A stretch of DNA of 44,171 nt from Oscillospiraceae bacterium (GTDB lineage Bacteria; Bacillota; Clostridia; Oscillospirales; Ruminococcaceae), in assembly GCA_017435745.1 (NCBI GenBank), contig JAFSEN010000047.1, positions 1 to 44,171 on the forward strand, in the 5' to 3' direction. Every line of letters begins with the position of its first letter. Position 1 is the first letter of the stretch. Below, piece after piece: positions 23,483 through 31,173 of the stretch. Below the pieces are notes generated by a model. The model did no database searches. It saw only the letters and a program-made list of their open reading frames with translations, and was not told the origin of the DNA. The position numbers were made by a program, and so were the translations under genes.

Positions 23483-24558
23483 TATTCAAAGATATGGACG
23501 AAATCAAAAGACATCTTCGGATCGGTGTTCCGTTTCCATGCTATTTTATCGGAGGCTCCGACGATCTTCGAAAACGCGCAGTTGTAAACAAAATTTCAGC
23601 AATTACCACAGAAGGCGGAACGGGTTTTGACAGCCACCGTTTTTCCGGAAACACTTCCGCGGATACCGTTGCAGACGCTGCTTTTGAAATCACTTTCGGC
23701 GGCGGAAGAAGATGCATCGTATGTGAAGACCTTCCCTTCGGAAGCATGGGAGAAAACGAATATAAAAAATTTGAACAGCTTATTAAAGAAGTTTCCGAAA
23801 TGGGCGGTTCGACCGTTCTTGTTTTTGTATTCTATTCCGTTGCCACCGAAGCAAAAAAATCTTCCGGAGGAGAAACCGGTTCCGGAAAGAAAAACCGCGT
23901 TGAATCTTTAAAAAAACTTATCGACAAAGTTTCCGGCGGCGTTATAAACTGCGGAACCCCCACCCCGGCGGAACTTTGCACTATGATTGAAAAGACCTGT
24001 GCAAAATACAAATGCAATATTTCAAGGGACCTTTGTTCGTATATGATCGAACGCTGCGGAAGCGATTCCGCCCTTCTTTTCAACGAAGCCCGAAAGGTTG
24101 CGGAATATAAAGTCAGCGGAATCATTTCAAAATCCGATATTGACCTTATGACCTGCGTCACCCCGGACGCAAAGGTTTTTGATCTTTTTACAAAAATTTC
24201 CGCAAGGGATAAAAAAGGCGCATTTTCCGTTCTTCGGGAACTTCACGAAACCGGAGAACCCGCAAGCCTTGTTCTCAACATTCTTTCTGCTTCCTATGTG
24301 GATATTTTCCGGGCAAAAGCCGCCCGCTCTTCCGGAAAAGGCAAAAACGACATTGCGGCGGATTTTCCAAAAAGCTATCCGCCGAAACGCCAGTTCATTA
24401 TCGACCGGGCCCTTTCTTCCGCAAGCAGATATTCCGCAGAATCCCTTCTGCAATGTATTGAGATACTTTTAAGCGCGGACCAGAAGATGAAAACCACCGG
24501 CGCCGATGACGACATCATTCTTGATGAAACCGTTGCAAAACTTTTTTCAATAAAATGA
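23479..24558 (+). CDS. holA: DNA polymerase III delta subunit
   Basis: A 359-residue clamp-loader subunit. Delta opens the sliding clamp during DNA replication. The N-terminal domain begins with PCYFIGGSDDLRKRAVV, an AAA+-like fold without a working P-loop; the helical lid and collar domains follow (MIERCGSDSALLFNEARKVA, then the ARDKKGAFSVLRELHETG region). I start at the ATG at 23479, which overlaps the comEC TGA as ATGA. An ATG four codons earlier lies too close to the AAAGGA. In Firmicutes holA often follows comEC, so the context supports the call. It is cotranscribed with the genes on both sides. Confidence 0.92.
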   Translation: MIFKDMDEIKRHLRIGVPFPCYFIGGSDDLRKRAVVNKISAITTEGGTGFDSHRFSGNTSADTVADAAFEITFGGGRRCIVCEDLPFGSMGENEYKKFEQLIKEVSEMGGSTVLVFVFYSVATEAKKSSGGETGSGKKNRVESLKKLIDKVSGGVINCGTPTPAELCTMIEKTCAKYKCNISRDLCSYMIERCGSDSALLFNEARKVAEYKVSGIISKSDIDLMTCVTPDAKVFDLFTKISARDKKGAFSVLRELHETGEPASLVLNILSASYVDIFRAKAARSSGKGKNDIAADFPKSYPPKRQFIIDRALSSASRYSAESLLQCIEILLSADQKMKTTGADDDIILDETVAKLFSIK

Positions 24559-24568
24559 AAGAGGATTC

Positions 24569-25180
24569 ATGGAAAATTCACAGAAACGTATTAAAATAAA
24601 AGAAACCATTATTGTTGAAGGAAAATACGACAAAATCCGCCTTGCCCCGCTTTTTGATGCAAACATAATCGAGCTCGGCGGTTTCAGAATTTATAACAAC
24701 CGGGACAGACTTGCGCTTATACGCAGGCTTGCGGACAAAAACGGAATTATTGTTCTTACAGATTCGGATTCCGCCGGTTTTCGTTTAAGGCACTATCTTG
24801 CTTCCGCAATTCCGCCGGAAAAGATACGCAACGTATTTATTCCGGATGTTTTCGGAAAAGAAAAACGAAAAAACAAACCGGGAAAGGAAAATCTGATCGG
24901 GGTTGAGGGAATGACCACCGAAATTCTTCTCGAAGCTTTCAGAAAATCCGGAATCGACCCGGAAACCGGTTCCGGAGAACGGACCGAACCTTTAAACAAA
25001 TCCTATCTTTTTGAACTCGGCCTTTCCGGAAAAGAAAATTCTTCCTTCCTTCGAAAAAAACTTTGCGAATACTATTCACTTCCGAAAATGCTTTCCGCAA
25101 ATTCTCTTGCGGAAATTCTTCCGGTTATAACAACCGAAGCGGAACTTCTTTCCGCCATTGAAAAAATATCCAAACAATGA
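24569..25180 (+). CDS. Toprim-domain protein, RNase M5-like
   Basis: A 203-residue protein made of an N-terminal Toprim domain (about residues 10-105) and a DUF4093-like C-terminal region. The Toprim motifs are intact: IIVEGKYDKI with the catalytic Glu, and TDSDSAGFRLR with the D-x-D metal pair. A GVEGMTTEILLEAFRKSGI segment corresponds to the start of the RNase M5 C-terminal domain. RNase M5 trims 5S rRNA precursors with the help of ribosomal protein uL18. The protein is slightly longer than, and divergent from, the classical RnmV. It may be a paralogue with another RNA or DNA target, so I give no gene symbol. It is ten bases after holA and overlaps the open frame of the MBOAT gene. Confidence 0.85.
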   Translation: MENSQKRIKIKETIIVEGKYDKIRLAPLFDANIIELGGFRIYNNRDRLALIRRLADKNGIIVLTDSDSAGFRLRHYLASAIPPEKIRNVFIPDVFGKEKRKNKPGKENLIGVEGMTTEILLEAFRKSGIDPETGSGERTEPLNKSYLFELGLSGKENSSFLRKKLCEYYSLPKMLSANSLAEILPVITTEAELLSAIEKISKQ

Positions 25181-25197
25181 AAGGGGGCGTCCCGGAA

Positions 25198-26523
25198 ATG
25201 GCGATAAACAGTCTTACATTTTTATATATTTTTCTTCCGGCGGCGCTTATTCTTTACAACATTGTTCCGAAAAAGCTTAAAACCGCCGTTCTTGCGGTTC
25301 TTTCCGGGCTTTTTGTTCTTTTTTCGCAGCCCGAAAACTTTTTCTATTTTGCGGCGGATATAGTTTTTCTTTTTGTGCTTTCCGAATTTATGCACCGCTT
25401 TTCGGAAAAACCGAAAAAGAAAAAAATCGTTCTTGTTTTTTCAATAATATTTAACGCCGCAATAATAATAATCTCTTCCGTAACAAAACAGCTTTCCGGC
25501 GGATTCGCTCCCTTCGCGGTTATGGTAATTTCTTTTACCGCAATAGGATATTTTGTCGATATTTATAAGGACGAGGCAAAACCGATACGCTCTTTTCCGG
25601 AATTTGTTGTTTTTCTTGCTTTCTTCGGAAAACTTTCAAGAGGCCCCCTTGTCCGTGTCGGCGATGTTAAAAATCTTGAAAGTTCAAAAGGTTTTTCCCT
25701 TGAAGAAACCGGAACGGGACTTTATCTTTTTATCCGCGGACTTGCAAAATACGTTGTTCTTGCAATTCCCCTTGTTCAGCTGCACGAAAAACTTTCCGCC
25801 GCAAACTCCGAAGAAATTTCCGTAATAGGAGCATGGCTTGGAATGGTTGTTTTTTCGATGATGATATTTTTCGATCTTTCGGGATTTTGCGACATTGCAA
25901 GAGGACTTGGAAGATGTTTTGGAATGGAACTTCCGAAAAACTTTTATTTCCCGTTCCAAAGCCCTTCTGTTTCGGATTTCCTTGACAGATTCAACATGAC
26001 CGTAACGGGATTTTTCCGCCACTATGTTTATAACGTTCTCCGGAACGACAAAAACTCGAAACCGCAGTTTGTTGTCAACACCCTTTTGATTTCCATGCTC
26101 TGCGGAAGCTGGTTCGGAATAAGGATGAACTTTATTTTGTGGGGACTTTATATCGCCGTGTTCATAGTAATCGAAGAATTTTTCCTGCGGAAAATCCTTA
26201 TGAACATTCCCCATATTTTTGCAAGAATCTTCACCTTTGCGGTGACCATGTTTTCAATGGTTATTTTTTCCGCTTCTTCCCCGGATTCGATTTTCCGTTC
26301 CTTTTCCGCAATGTTCGGAATAAACGTTCCTACTGTCACCGATTCGGTAACTTATATAATCTCGCAGAACATGCTTTCCCTTACTGTCGGCGCATTTTTC
26401 TTTATAAGCGCCTTCAGCATGTTTGTACGTTTTGTAAGCAAAAAAAATCCGACTGTTTTCAGCATTTTTGCCGTTTTTGAAAGCGCGGCTCTGCTTGCCC
26501 TTATAACCGCAAATCTTCTTTAA
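25198..26523 (+). CDS. MBOAT family acyltransferase homologue lacking catalytic histidines
   Basis: A 441-residue polytopic membrane protein of the AlgI/DltB MBOAT family, with about ten helices and VVFLAFFGKLSRGPLVR and FFDLSGFCDIARGLGR signature regions. Normal members move acyl groups through the membrane to surface polymers. The key motifs are altered: the W-H-G of the GLWHG site reads SWFG (Trp-Phe-Gly, about 26110-26118), so the invariant catalytic His is Phe. The RWHISL site reads RFNMTV, so its His is Asn. The fold and reading frame look intact. I start at ATG 25198, nine bases after AAAGGGGG; the earlier ATG at 25177 overlaps the previous stop. Operon with the DHHW-like gene that follows. 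Either a pseudo-enzyme or one with different chemistry. Confidence 0.88.
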   Translation: MAINSLTFLYIFLPAALILYNIVPKKLKTAVLAVLSGLFVLFSQPENFFYFAADIVFLFVLSEFMHRFSEKPKKKKIVLVFSIIFNAAIIIISSVTKQLSGGFAPFAVMVISFTAIGYFVDIYKDEAKPIRSFPEFVVFLAFFGKLSRGPLVRVGDVKNLESSKGFSLEETGTGLYLFIRGLAKYVVLAIPLVQLHEKLSAANSEEISVIGAWLGMVVFSMMIFFDLSGFCDIARGLGRCFGMELPKNFYFPFQSPSVSDFLDRFNMTVTGFFRHYVYNVLRNDKNSKPQFVVNTLLISMLCGSWFGIRMNFILWGLYIAVFIVIEEFFLRKILMNIPHIFARIFTFAVTMFSMVIFSASSPDSIFRSFSAMFGINVPTVTDSVTYIISQNMLSLTVGAFFFISAFSMFVRFVSKKNPTVFSIFAVFESAALLALITANLL

Positions 26524-26558
26524 AACAACTTATTTTTCAGCGAAAGGAGGTTTTTCCG

Positions 26559-27656
26559 ACGAAAAAATTTGCAGCTTTCATCATAATCGCAATCTTTTTG
26601 GGAGCAAGCTTTTCTGTCGCATACAATGTTTTTAAGGCGGAAGGACTTCCTTCCGAAGGAAGCTTTTTTGAAAAAACCGAAACCGCTCTTTCCGAAAACA
26701 TGCCGTTCCGGGAAGAACTTTCTGGATTTATGGATACCGCGCGCTATATTTCCGGGGTCCGCCATTTCGATAATATCTATATCGGAAGCGAAGGAAGCCT
26801 TCTTCTTGATATTGAAAAACCTTCGAGCAGGGCTTTTTCACTTACGAAAAACTATATTACCAGCTTTGCGGAAAGAAATCAGATAAAACCCTATTTCATG
26901 CTTATTCCAACGGCTTCCGCCATTCTTCAGCACGAAATTGACAGTTTTGCCCGTCTTGAAATTTACAGCCAGCGCAATCTTATCAACAGCATGTATTCCG
27001 AATTTGACGGAGCTGTGCGCACCACGGATATTTACCAGACCCTTTATGACCACCGGGACGAATATATCTATTATCACACCGAAAATATTCCAACCGCTCT
27101 CGGCGGCTTTTATATTTACGGTGAACTTTGCAACAGACTTGGAATTGAGCAGAAAAAGCTTGATTCATTTTCCACAGCTTATGTTGCCCACAATTTTTAC
27201 GGAAGCCTTGCAACCGATTTTTTCCGTCCCTATTCCGCGCCGGATTTTATAACTTTTTATGAATATACCGGCGAAGATTTCGGAATTATAATGGAACACA
27301 AAAACGTTAACGGAACTTCAAGAATCACCGAAAAACTTTTTTATTACAACGAAAAAGTTTTCGACGATAAAACCGATATGATCCTTGGCGGAATTTCACC
27401 CGTTATAGAAATCACTTCTTCCGAAAATTACGGAGAGAGAAGTTCGATTCTTGTTTTCGGAGATTCCAGCGCAAAAAGCTGGCTTCCGTTCCTTGCGTCG
27501 AATTACGGAAGAATCACTTTTGTTGAGCTCGGCCTTGCTTCGGAAGAACTTCTTTCCGAAATAAAAGTCAGCAAATATGACCAGGTTCTTTTTGCTTACA
27601 GCACCGCTTCTTTCGTTGAAGAAATACCACTTGAAAAACTTGAATACGTTCAGTAA
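26559..27656 (+). CDS. DHHW/AlgX-like partner of the MBOAT protein, ACG start
   Basis: A protein of about 365 residues with an N-terminal membrane anchor and an SGNH/AlgX-like outside domain. The block-II-like GDSSAKSWLPFLA keeps the catalytic-type Ser. The site that reads T-D-H-H-W in DHHW proteins reads T-E-N-I-P here (YYHTENIPTALGGFY), so the Asp/His pair is missing. The best start is unusual: AAAGGAGG (26543-26550) lies eight bases before ACG at 26559, which is followed by a clean signal-anchor (KKFAAFIIIAIFLGASFSV). The next in-frame start, TTG at 26598, would cut the helix in half and has no ribosome site. It follows the MBOAT gene by 35 bases, and a terminator follows. Expected role in the family: final transfer of acetyl to a polymer outside the cell. 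Here the activity is doubtful. Confidence 0.8.
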   Translation, partial: TKKFAAFIIIAIFLGASFSVAYNVFKAEGLPSEGSFFEKTETALSENMPFREELSGFMDTARYISGVRHFDNIYIGSEGSLLLDIEKPSSRAFSLTKNYITSFAERNQIKPYFMLIPTASAILQHEIDSFARLEIYSQRNLINSMYSEFDGAVRTTDIYQTLYDHRDEYIYYHTENIPTALGGFYIYGELCNRLGIEQKKLDSFSTAYVAHNFYGSLATDFFRPYSAPDFITFYEYTGEDFGIIMEHKNVNGTSRITEKLFYYNEKVFDDKTDMILGGISPVIEITSSENYGERSSILVFGDSSAKSWLPFLASNYGRITFVELGLASEELLSEIKVSKYDQVLFAYSTASFVEEIPLEKLEYVQ

Positions 27657-27660
27657 CAAA

Positions 27661-27692
27661 AAATCCTCTGCCGGAAAGGCAGAGGATTTTTT
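27661..27692. terminator. Bidirectional terminator, operon end
   Basis: AAATCCTCTGCC and GGCAGAGGATTT, a 12-base stem around GGAAA with T runs on both strands. It ends the comEC operon and the converging zinc-ribbon gene. Confidence 0.9.
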
Positions 27693-27714
27693 TATAATAC
27701 TGAAAAATCAGTTA

Positions 27715-27993
27715 TTATTCTTCGCTTTTCATTTTTGCAAAGCAATCGCTGCAATATACAGGGCGGTCTTCTCTGGGTTTGAAGGGAACTTTTGCTTCGC
27801 ATCCGCATGCTGCGCAAGTGGTGGTATACATCTCTTTCTGAGTTTTGATTTTGTTCTTGCGTGCGTCGCGGCAATCTTTGCAGCGCTGGGGTTCATTTAC
27901 GAATCCGCGTTCTGCATAGAATTCCTGCTCTCCTGCGGTGAAGGTGAATTCTTTTCCGCATTCTTTGCACACTAAGGTTTTGTCTTCGTACAT
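27715..27993 (-). CDS. Zinc-ribbon domain protein
   Basis: A 92-residue protein with two treble-cysteine modules. The first is CKECGKEFTFTAGEQEFY with RCKDC about 20 residues later, the zf-trcl type. The second is CAACGCEAKVPF with YCSDC near the end. The eight cysteines suggest two zinc sites. Function unknown; such proteins are small, abundant and sometimes stress-related. I start at the ATG at 27993 with AAGAGG in front. The frame extends upstream to 28116, but that part is untranslated leader. It lies 128 bases after the SigH-like gene on the same strand, and the leader may be structured. Confidence 0.88.
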   Translation of the reverse strand: MYEDKTLVCKECGKEFTFTAGEQEFYAERGFVNEPQRCKDCRDARKNKIKTQKEMYTTTCAACGCEAKVPFKPREDRPVYCSDCFAKMKSEE

Positions 27994-28121
27994 TGTTTTT
28001 ACCTCTTCTTTTTGAATAAATGTATTTGCCCTTGGTCTACCACAATTGCCTCGAAAAAATACGTTGCCGGGATGCCACGGAGCATTCGTATATCCAGCCC
28101 ATTGGCCGCATACCAAAATAA
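27994..28121 (-). other. Possibly structured leader of the zinc-ribbon gene
   Basis: A 128-base gap between the sigma-factor stop and the zinc-ribbon start. On the minus strand GAATGC-TCCGTG-GCATCC forms a compact hairpin flanked by GCTG and CGGC, which can pair as an outer stem; farther on is AGGCAATTGTGGTAGACC. The hairpins have no T run, so this is not a terminator. I recognise no riboswitch class. Confidence 0.3.
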
Positions 28122-28691
28122 TTAATTTTCCGGATAATTTTCTTTCCGGAGTTTTTTACGGACCCGCGAAAGAGCGTTTCCGACGGATTTTTCTGTTTTT
28201 CCAAGTTTTTCGGCTATTGCTTTGTATGAATATCCGCAAAGATAAAAGCCGAGAACTTCTTTTTCAAAACCCGAAAGATCTTTGAGAACACGCCTTTTTA
28301 CCGAAAGAAATGCCTCTTTTTCGATCCAGTCGGTTTCGGGTTCGTTTTCCGACGCAAGATCCAAATCTTCTATCGGCACATAATCAACCATTGCGGAATT
28401 TTTTTCTTTTCTTCCGCTTCTCAAAATTGAAAAAATATGGTTTTTTATACACACCGAAGCATAGGTGCGAAACCCCGCTTCTTTTTTTTCGTCATAAGAA
28501 TTAAGGGCACGCAAAAAAGCCAAAACAGATTCCTGAAGAATATCTTCTTCTTCATATCCGAATTTTTTTGCTTCAGAAAAAGCTTCTTTCGGAATATAGG
28601 CGCAAAGACGCAAAAGTTTTCCAAAATCGCTGTAATCTCCGCCGCGGATTTCTTTCGCCATGGATTCGGCAGATTTTTCATTTTTGCACAT
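28122..28691 (-). CDS. SigH-like RNA polymerase sigma factor
   Basis: A 189-residue sigma-70 family factor. Region 2 (about 45-100) includes YEEEDILQESVLAFLRAL and FRTYASVCIKNHIFSILR, and region 4 (about 135-185) has the helix-turn-helix LSGFEKEVLGFYLCGYSYKA followed by KTEKSVGNALSRVRKKL. The region 2 segment and the KSVGNALSRV helix are close to those of the sporulation factor SigH. Length is also close (about 190-220 in that family). It is not an ECF factor with an adjacent anti-sigma gene. SigH starts the sporulation cascade in related bacteria, but a paralogue with another regulon is possible, so I leave the symbol blank. The ribosome site upstream of the ATG is weak. Confidence 0.85.
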   Translation of the reverse strand: MCKNEKSAESMAKEIRGGDYSDFGKLLRLCAYIPKEAFSEAKKFGYEEEDILQESVLAFLRALNSYDEKKEAGFRTYASVCIKNHIFSILRSGRKEKNSAMVDYVPIEDLDLASENEPETDWIEKEAFLSVKRRVLKDLSGFEKEVLGFYLCGYSYKAIAEKLGKTEKSVGNALSRVRKKLRKENYPEN

Positions 28692-28970
28692 AGATTAACG
28701 CCTCTCTGTCAAGACCAATCAAATAATATTCTATCACAATATAAAAATAAGTCAAGCATTACCAAGAGTATAGTTTACTTTTTCAACAATTTGCACTAAA
28801 ACTTTCATTTTTTGTCAACAATTATTTATTTTTGAATTTTATCGTTCTTTTTTTAAAATAAAAAAACCGGTTTTTGTGTTATTGTATAGATTAATAAGGT
28901 ATTTTCTGCTATAATGTTATGTAATAGTATGTAAATTGCACCCGTTTTAAAAAAAGAAAGGATTTTATTT
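28692..28970. other. Divergent intergenic region, sigma factor / acyltransferase-like operon
   Basis: AT-rich 279-base region holding divergent promoters. GCTATAATG near 28910 is a good plus-strand -10, but I could not pair it with a clean -35. No gene or strong hairpin was seen in it. Confidence 0.4.
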
Positions 28971-29855
28971 ATGGAAAAAAGGAAAAAACGCTTTGGCGAC
29001 CGTTATGACGGATATCGTGTTCGTTCTTTGTCGCCGATGTCTTATATCGTTCCTTTTATTATGAAGACCAGGAACGATGCTTCAAACCTTTTCTCCGGTT
29101 CCGTTGAACTTGGAAGAATTGAAAATTACATAAAGAAAAAACGCAGAGAAGACGGACTTTCCGGTTTTGGTTTTCTCCATGTTGTTCTTGCGGCTTATGT
29201 TCGCCTTATTTCCCAAAAACCCGCAATGAATCGCTTTGTTGCAGGACAAAGGATTTATCAGCACGGCGAAGACATTACCGTCAGCATGATGGTCAAAAAG
29301 AGCATGGAACTTAACGCCCAGGAATCCGCAATAAAAGTTGTTTTCAACCCGAACGACACCGCCGATGATGTTTACATGAAAATGGACAAAGCAGTTGAAA
29401 TTGCAAAAAAAGACGGAGATTCAAACCTTTTTGACAATGTTGCAAGAATTATCAACTATATGCCCGCTCTTGTTCTCCGTGCTTTTGTTGCGTTTATAAA
29501 TTTCCTGGATTATTTCGGACTTATGCCCAAAATAATCCACAAAGCTTCGCCCTTCCATTGCAGCATGTTCATTTCCAACCTCGGTTCCCTCGGAATTCCT
29601 CCGATTTATCATCATCTCTATAATTTTGGAAACTGCCCTATTTTCCTCACTTTCGGCGCAAAACGCACCGCTCTTGAAGTTCAGAAAGACGGCAGCGTTG
29701 AAAAACACAAATATGTTGATTTTACCGTTGTTTCCGATGAACGCATTACCGACGGACACTATTACGCAACCGCCTTCAAACAGCTTGACTGGATTCTTCG
29801 CCACCCGGATTGCCTTGATGAAAAACCGGAACAGATAATTCAGGATATTGACTGA
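28971..29855 (+). CDS. E2-type acyltransferase homologue with altered catalytic motif
   Basis: A 294-residue stand-alone protein resembling the catalytic domain of 2-oxoacid dehydrogenase E2 acyltransferases and chloramphenicol acetyltransferases. No lipoyl or peripheral-subunit domain precedes it. It has the SMFISNLGSLGI segment and a C-terminal motif corresponding to D-H-R-x2-D-G that reads DERITDG. The catalytic His is therefore Glu, while the Asp and Gly remain. This argues against a normal acyl transfer by the known mechanism. AAAGAAAGGA precedes the ATG. It is the first gene of a four-gene operon with an MFS transporter, a phosphodiesterase and YbaK. No pyruvate or branched-chain dehydrogenase genes are near, so a role in that complex is unlikely. 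Confidence 0.82.
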   Translation: MEKRKKRFGDRYDGYRVRSLSPMSYIVPFIMKTRNDASNLFSGSVELGRIENYIKKKRREDGLSGFGFLHVVLAAYVRLISQKPAMNRFVAGQRIYQHGEDITVSMMVKKSMELNAQESAIKVVFNPNDTADDVYMKMDKAVEIAKKDGDSNLFDNVARIINYMPALVLRAFVAFINFLDYFGLMPKIIHKASPFHCSMFISNLGSLGIPPIYHHLYNFGNCPIFLTFGAKRTALEVQKDGSVEKHKYVDFTVVSDERITDGHYYATAFKQLDWILRHPDCLDEKPEQIIQDID

Positions 29856-29877
29856 TTTTTTTCAGGAGGACAGAGAA

Positions 29878-31173
29878 ATGAAACTTAATTACAAACGCAC
29901 CCTTTTGGTCGGACTTGCCTTCCTTTCCATCTGCACTTTCTGGCAGGCTTATGACGGCATCATTCCGCTTATTCTTAAAAACACTTTCGGTGTCGGCGAA
30001 GGAACCACCGGACAAATTATGGCAATTGACAATATGCTCGCGCTTATAATGCTTCCGCTTTTCGGTTCCATTTCCGACAAAACCCATACCCCCATCGGAA
30101 AACGCACCCCTTATATCATCTTCGGCACCACCGTTGCCGTTATAAGCATGCTTTTTCTCCCATATTTTGACAACAAAGAAAATCTTCTCGGTTTTGCTCT
30201 TTGCCTTGGAATCACTCTTCTTGCAATGGCAACCTATCGTTCTCCCGCTGTTTCCCTTATGCCTGACGTAACCCCCAAAAGGCTCCGCAGCAAGGGCAAC
30301 GCAGTCATCAATCTTATGGGCGCAGTTGGCGGAGTTATCTCCCTTGCACTTATAAGCCTTCTTGTTCCGAAAGAGGGAAAACCCAACTATTTCCCGATTT
30401 TTGCGATCATCGCCTGCATCATGGTCGGCTCCGTTGTTATTCTTGTTCTTACCGTCCGCGAAAACAAGCTTGTTAAGGAAATGGAAGAAACCGGCGGTTA
30501 TGAAAGCACCGAAGACGAGCTTAACAAGGAACTTTCCAAAGGCAAAAAAATGCCCAAAGACGTTCTTAAAAGCCTTATCTTCATGCTTGGAACCGTTGCG
30601 TTCTTCTTCTTCGGTTATAACGCGGTCACAACTTTCTTCAGCCTTTATATGACTAACTTCCTTGAAGTAAAAGGCGGAAGCTTTGCAAACTACCTTATGG
30701 TCGCAACCGTTTGCTCCATAATTTCCTATCTTCCTTCCGGTATGATCGCAACAAAATTCGGCCGCAAAAAAGCAGTTATGATCGGCCTTTCCGTAATGGC
30801 TTTCTGCTTCCTTGTAATGTCCTTCTTCAGAAGCGCGGGAATGCATCTTATCCCATTCTTTGTAATAATCGGTTTCGGCTATGCCTGCGTTATCGTAAAC
30901 ACCTTCCCGATTATCTGGGAAATGAGCCAGGGCAGCGATATCGGCAAATATACCGGATATTATTACACCGCTTCCATGGCGGCACAGATCATAACCCCTA
31001 TGTTCGCCGGTTTCCTTATGGAAAAACTCGACAACTACGGAATCCTTTTCCCCTATGCCGTTCTTATGGAAATCGTTGCTTTCCTCCTTCTTATGCAGGT
31101 CAAACACGGCGACAGCAAACCGGTTCAGCCCAAGGATAAACTTGAAGCTCTTGATGTCGGAGGCGACGATTGA
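29878..31173 (+). CDS. MFS transporter, SLC45/GPH-like
   Basis: A 431-residue major facilitator protein with about 12 helices. The early loop motif PLFGSISDKTHTPIGKRTPY is the signature of sugar/cation symporters of the GPH/SLC45 type. GRKKAVMIG is the second-half counterpart. A charged cytoplasmic loop (about residues 200-235) divides the two halves. I start at the ATG at 29878 because AGGAGG lies eight bases upstream; an upstream in-frame start overlaps the previous gene and has no ribosome site. It starts 22 bases after the acyltransferase-like gene. The neighbouring phosphodiesterase suggests a glycoside, polyol or phosphodiester product as substrate, but this is inference. Confidence 0.9.
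   Translation: MKLNYKRTLLVGLAFLSICTFWQAYDGIIPLILKNTFGVGEGTTGQIMAIDNMLALIMLPLFGSISDKTHTPIGKRTPYIIFGTTVAVISMLFLPYFDNKENLLGFALCLGITLLAMATYRSPAVSLMPDVTPKRLRSKGNAVINLMGAVGGVISLALISLLVPKEGKPNYFPIFAIIACIMVGSVVILVLTVRENKLVKEMEETGGYESTEDELNKELSKGKKMPKDVLKSLIFMLGTVAFFFFGYNAVTTFFSLYMTNFLEVKGGSFANYLMVATVCSIISYLPSGMIATKFGRKKAVMIGLSVMAFCFLVMSFFRSAGMHLIPFFVIIGFGYACVIVNTFPIIWEMSQGSDIGKYTGYYYTASMAAQIITPMFAGFLMEKLDNYGILFPYAVLMEIVAFLLLMQVKHGDSKPVQPKDKLEALDVGGDD

Noticed and set aside
29776-31107. Minus-strand frame opposite the MFS transporter
   Set aside because: Antisense shadow of a clear transporter.
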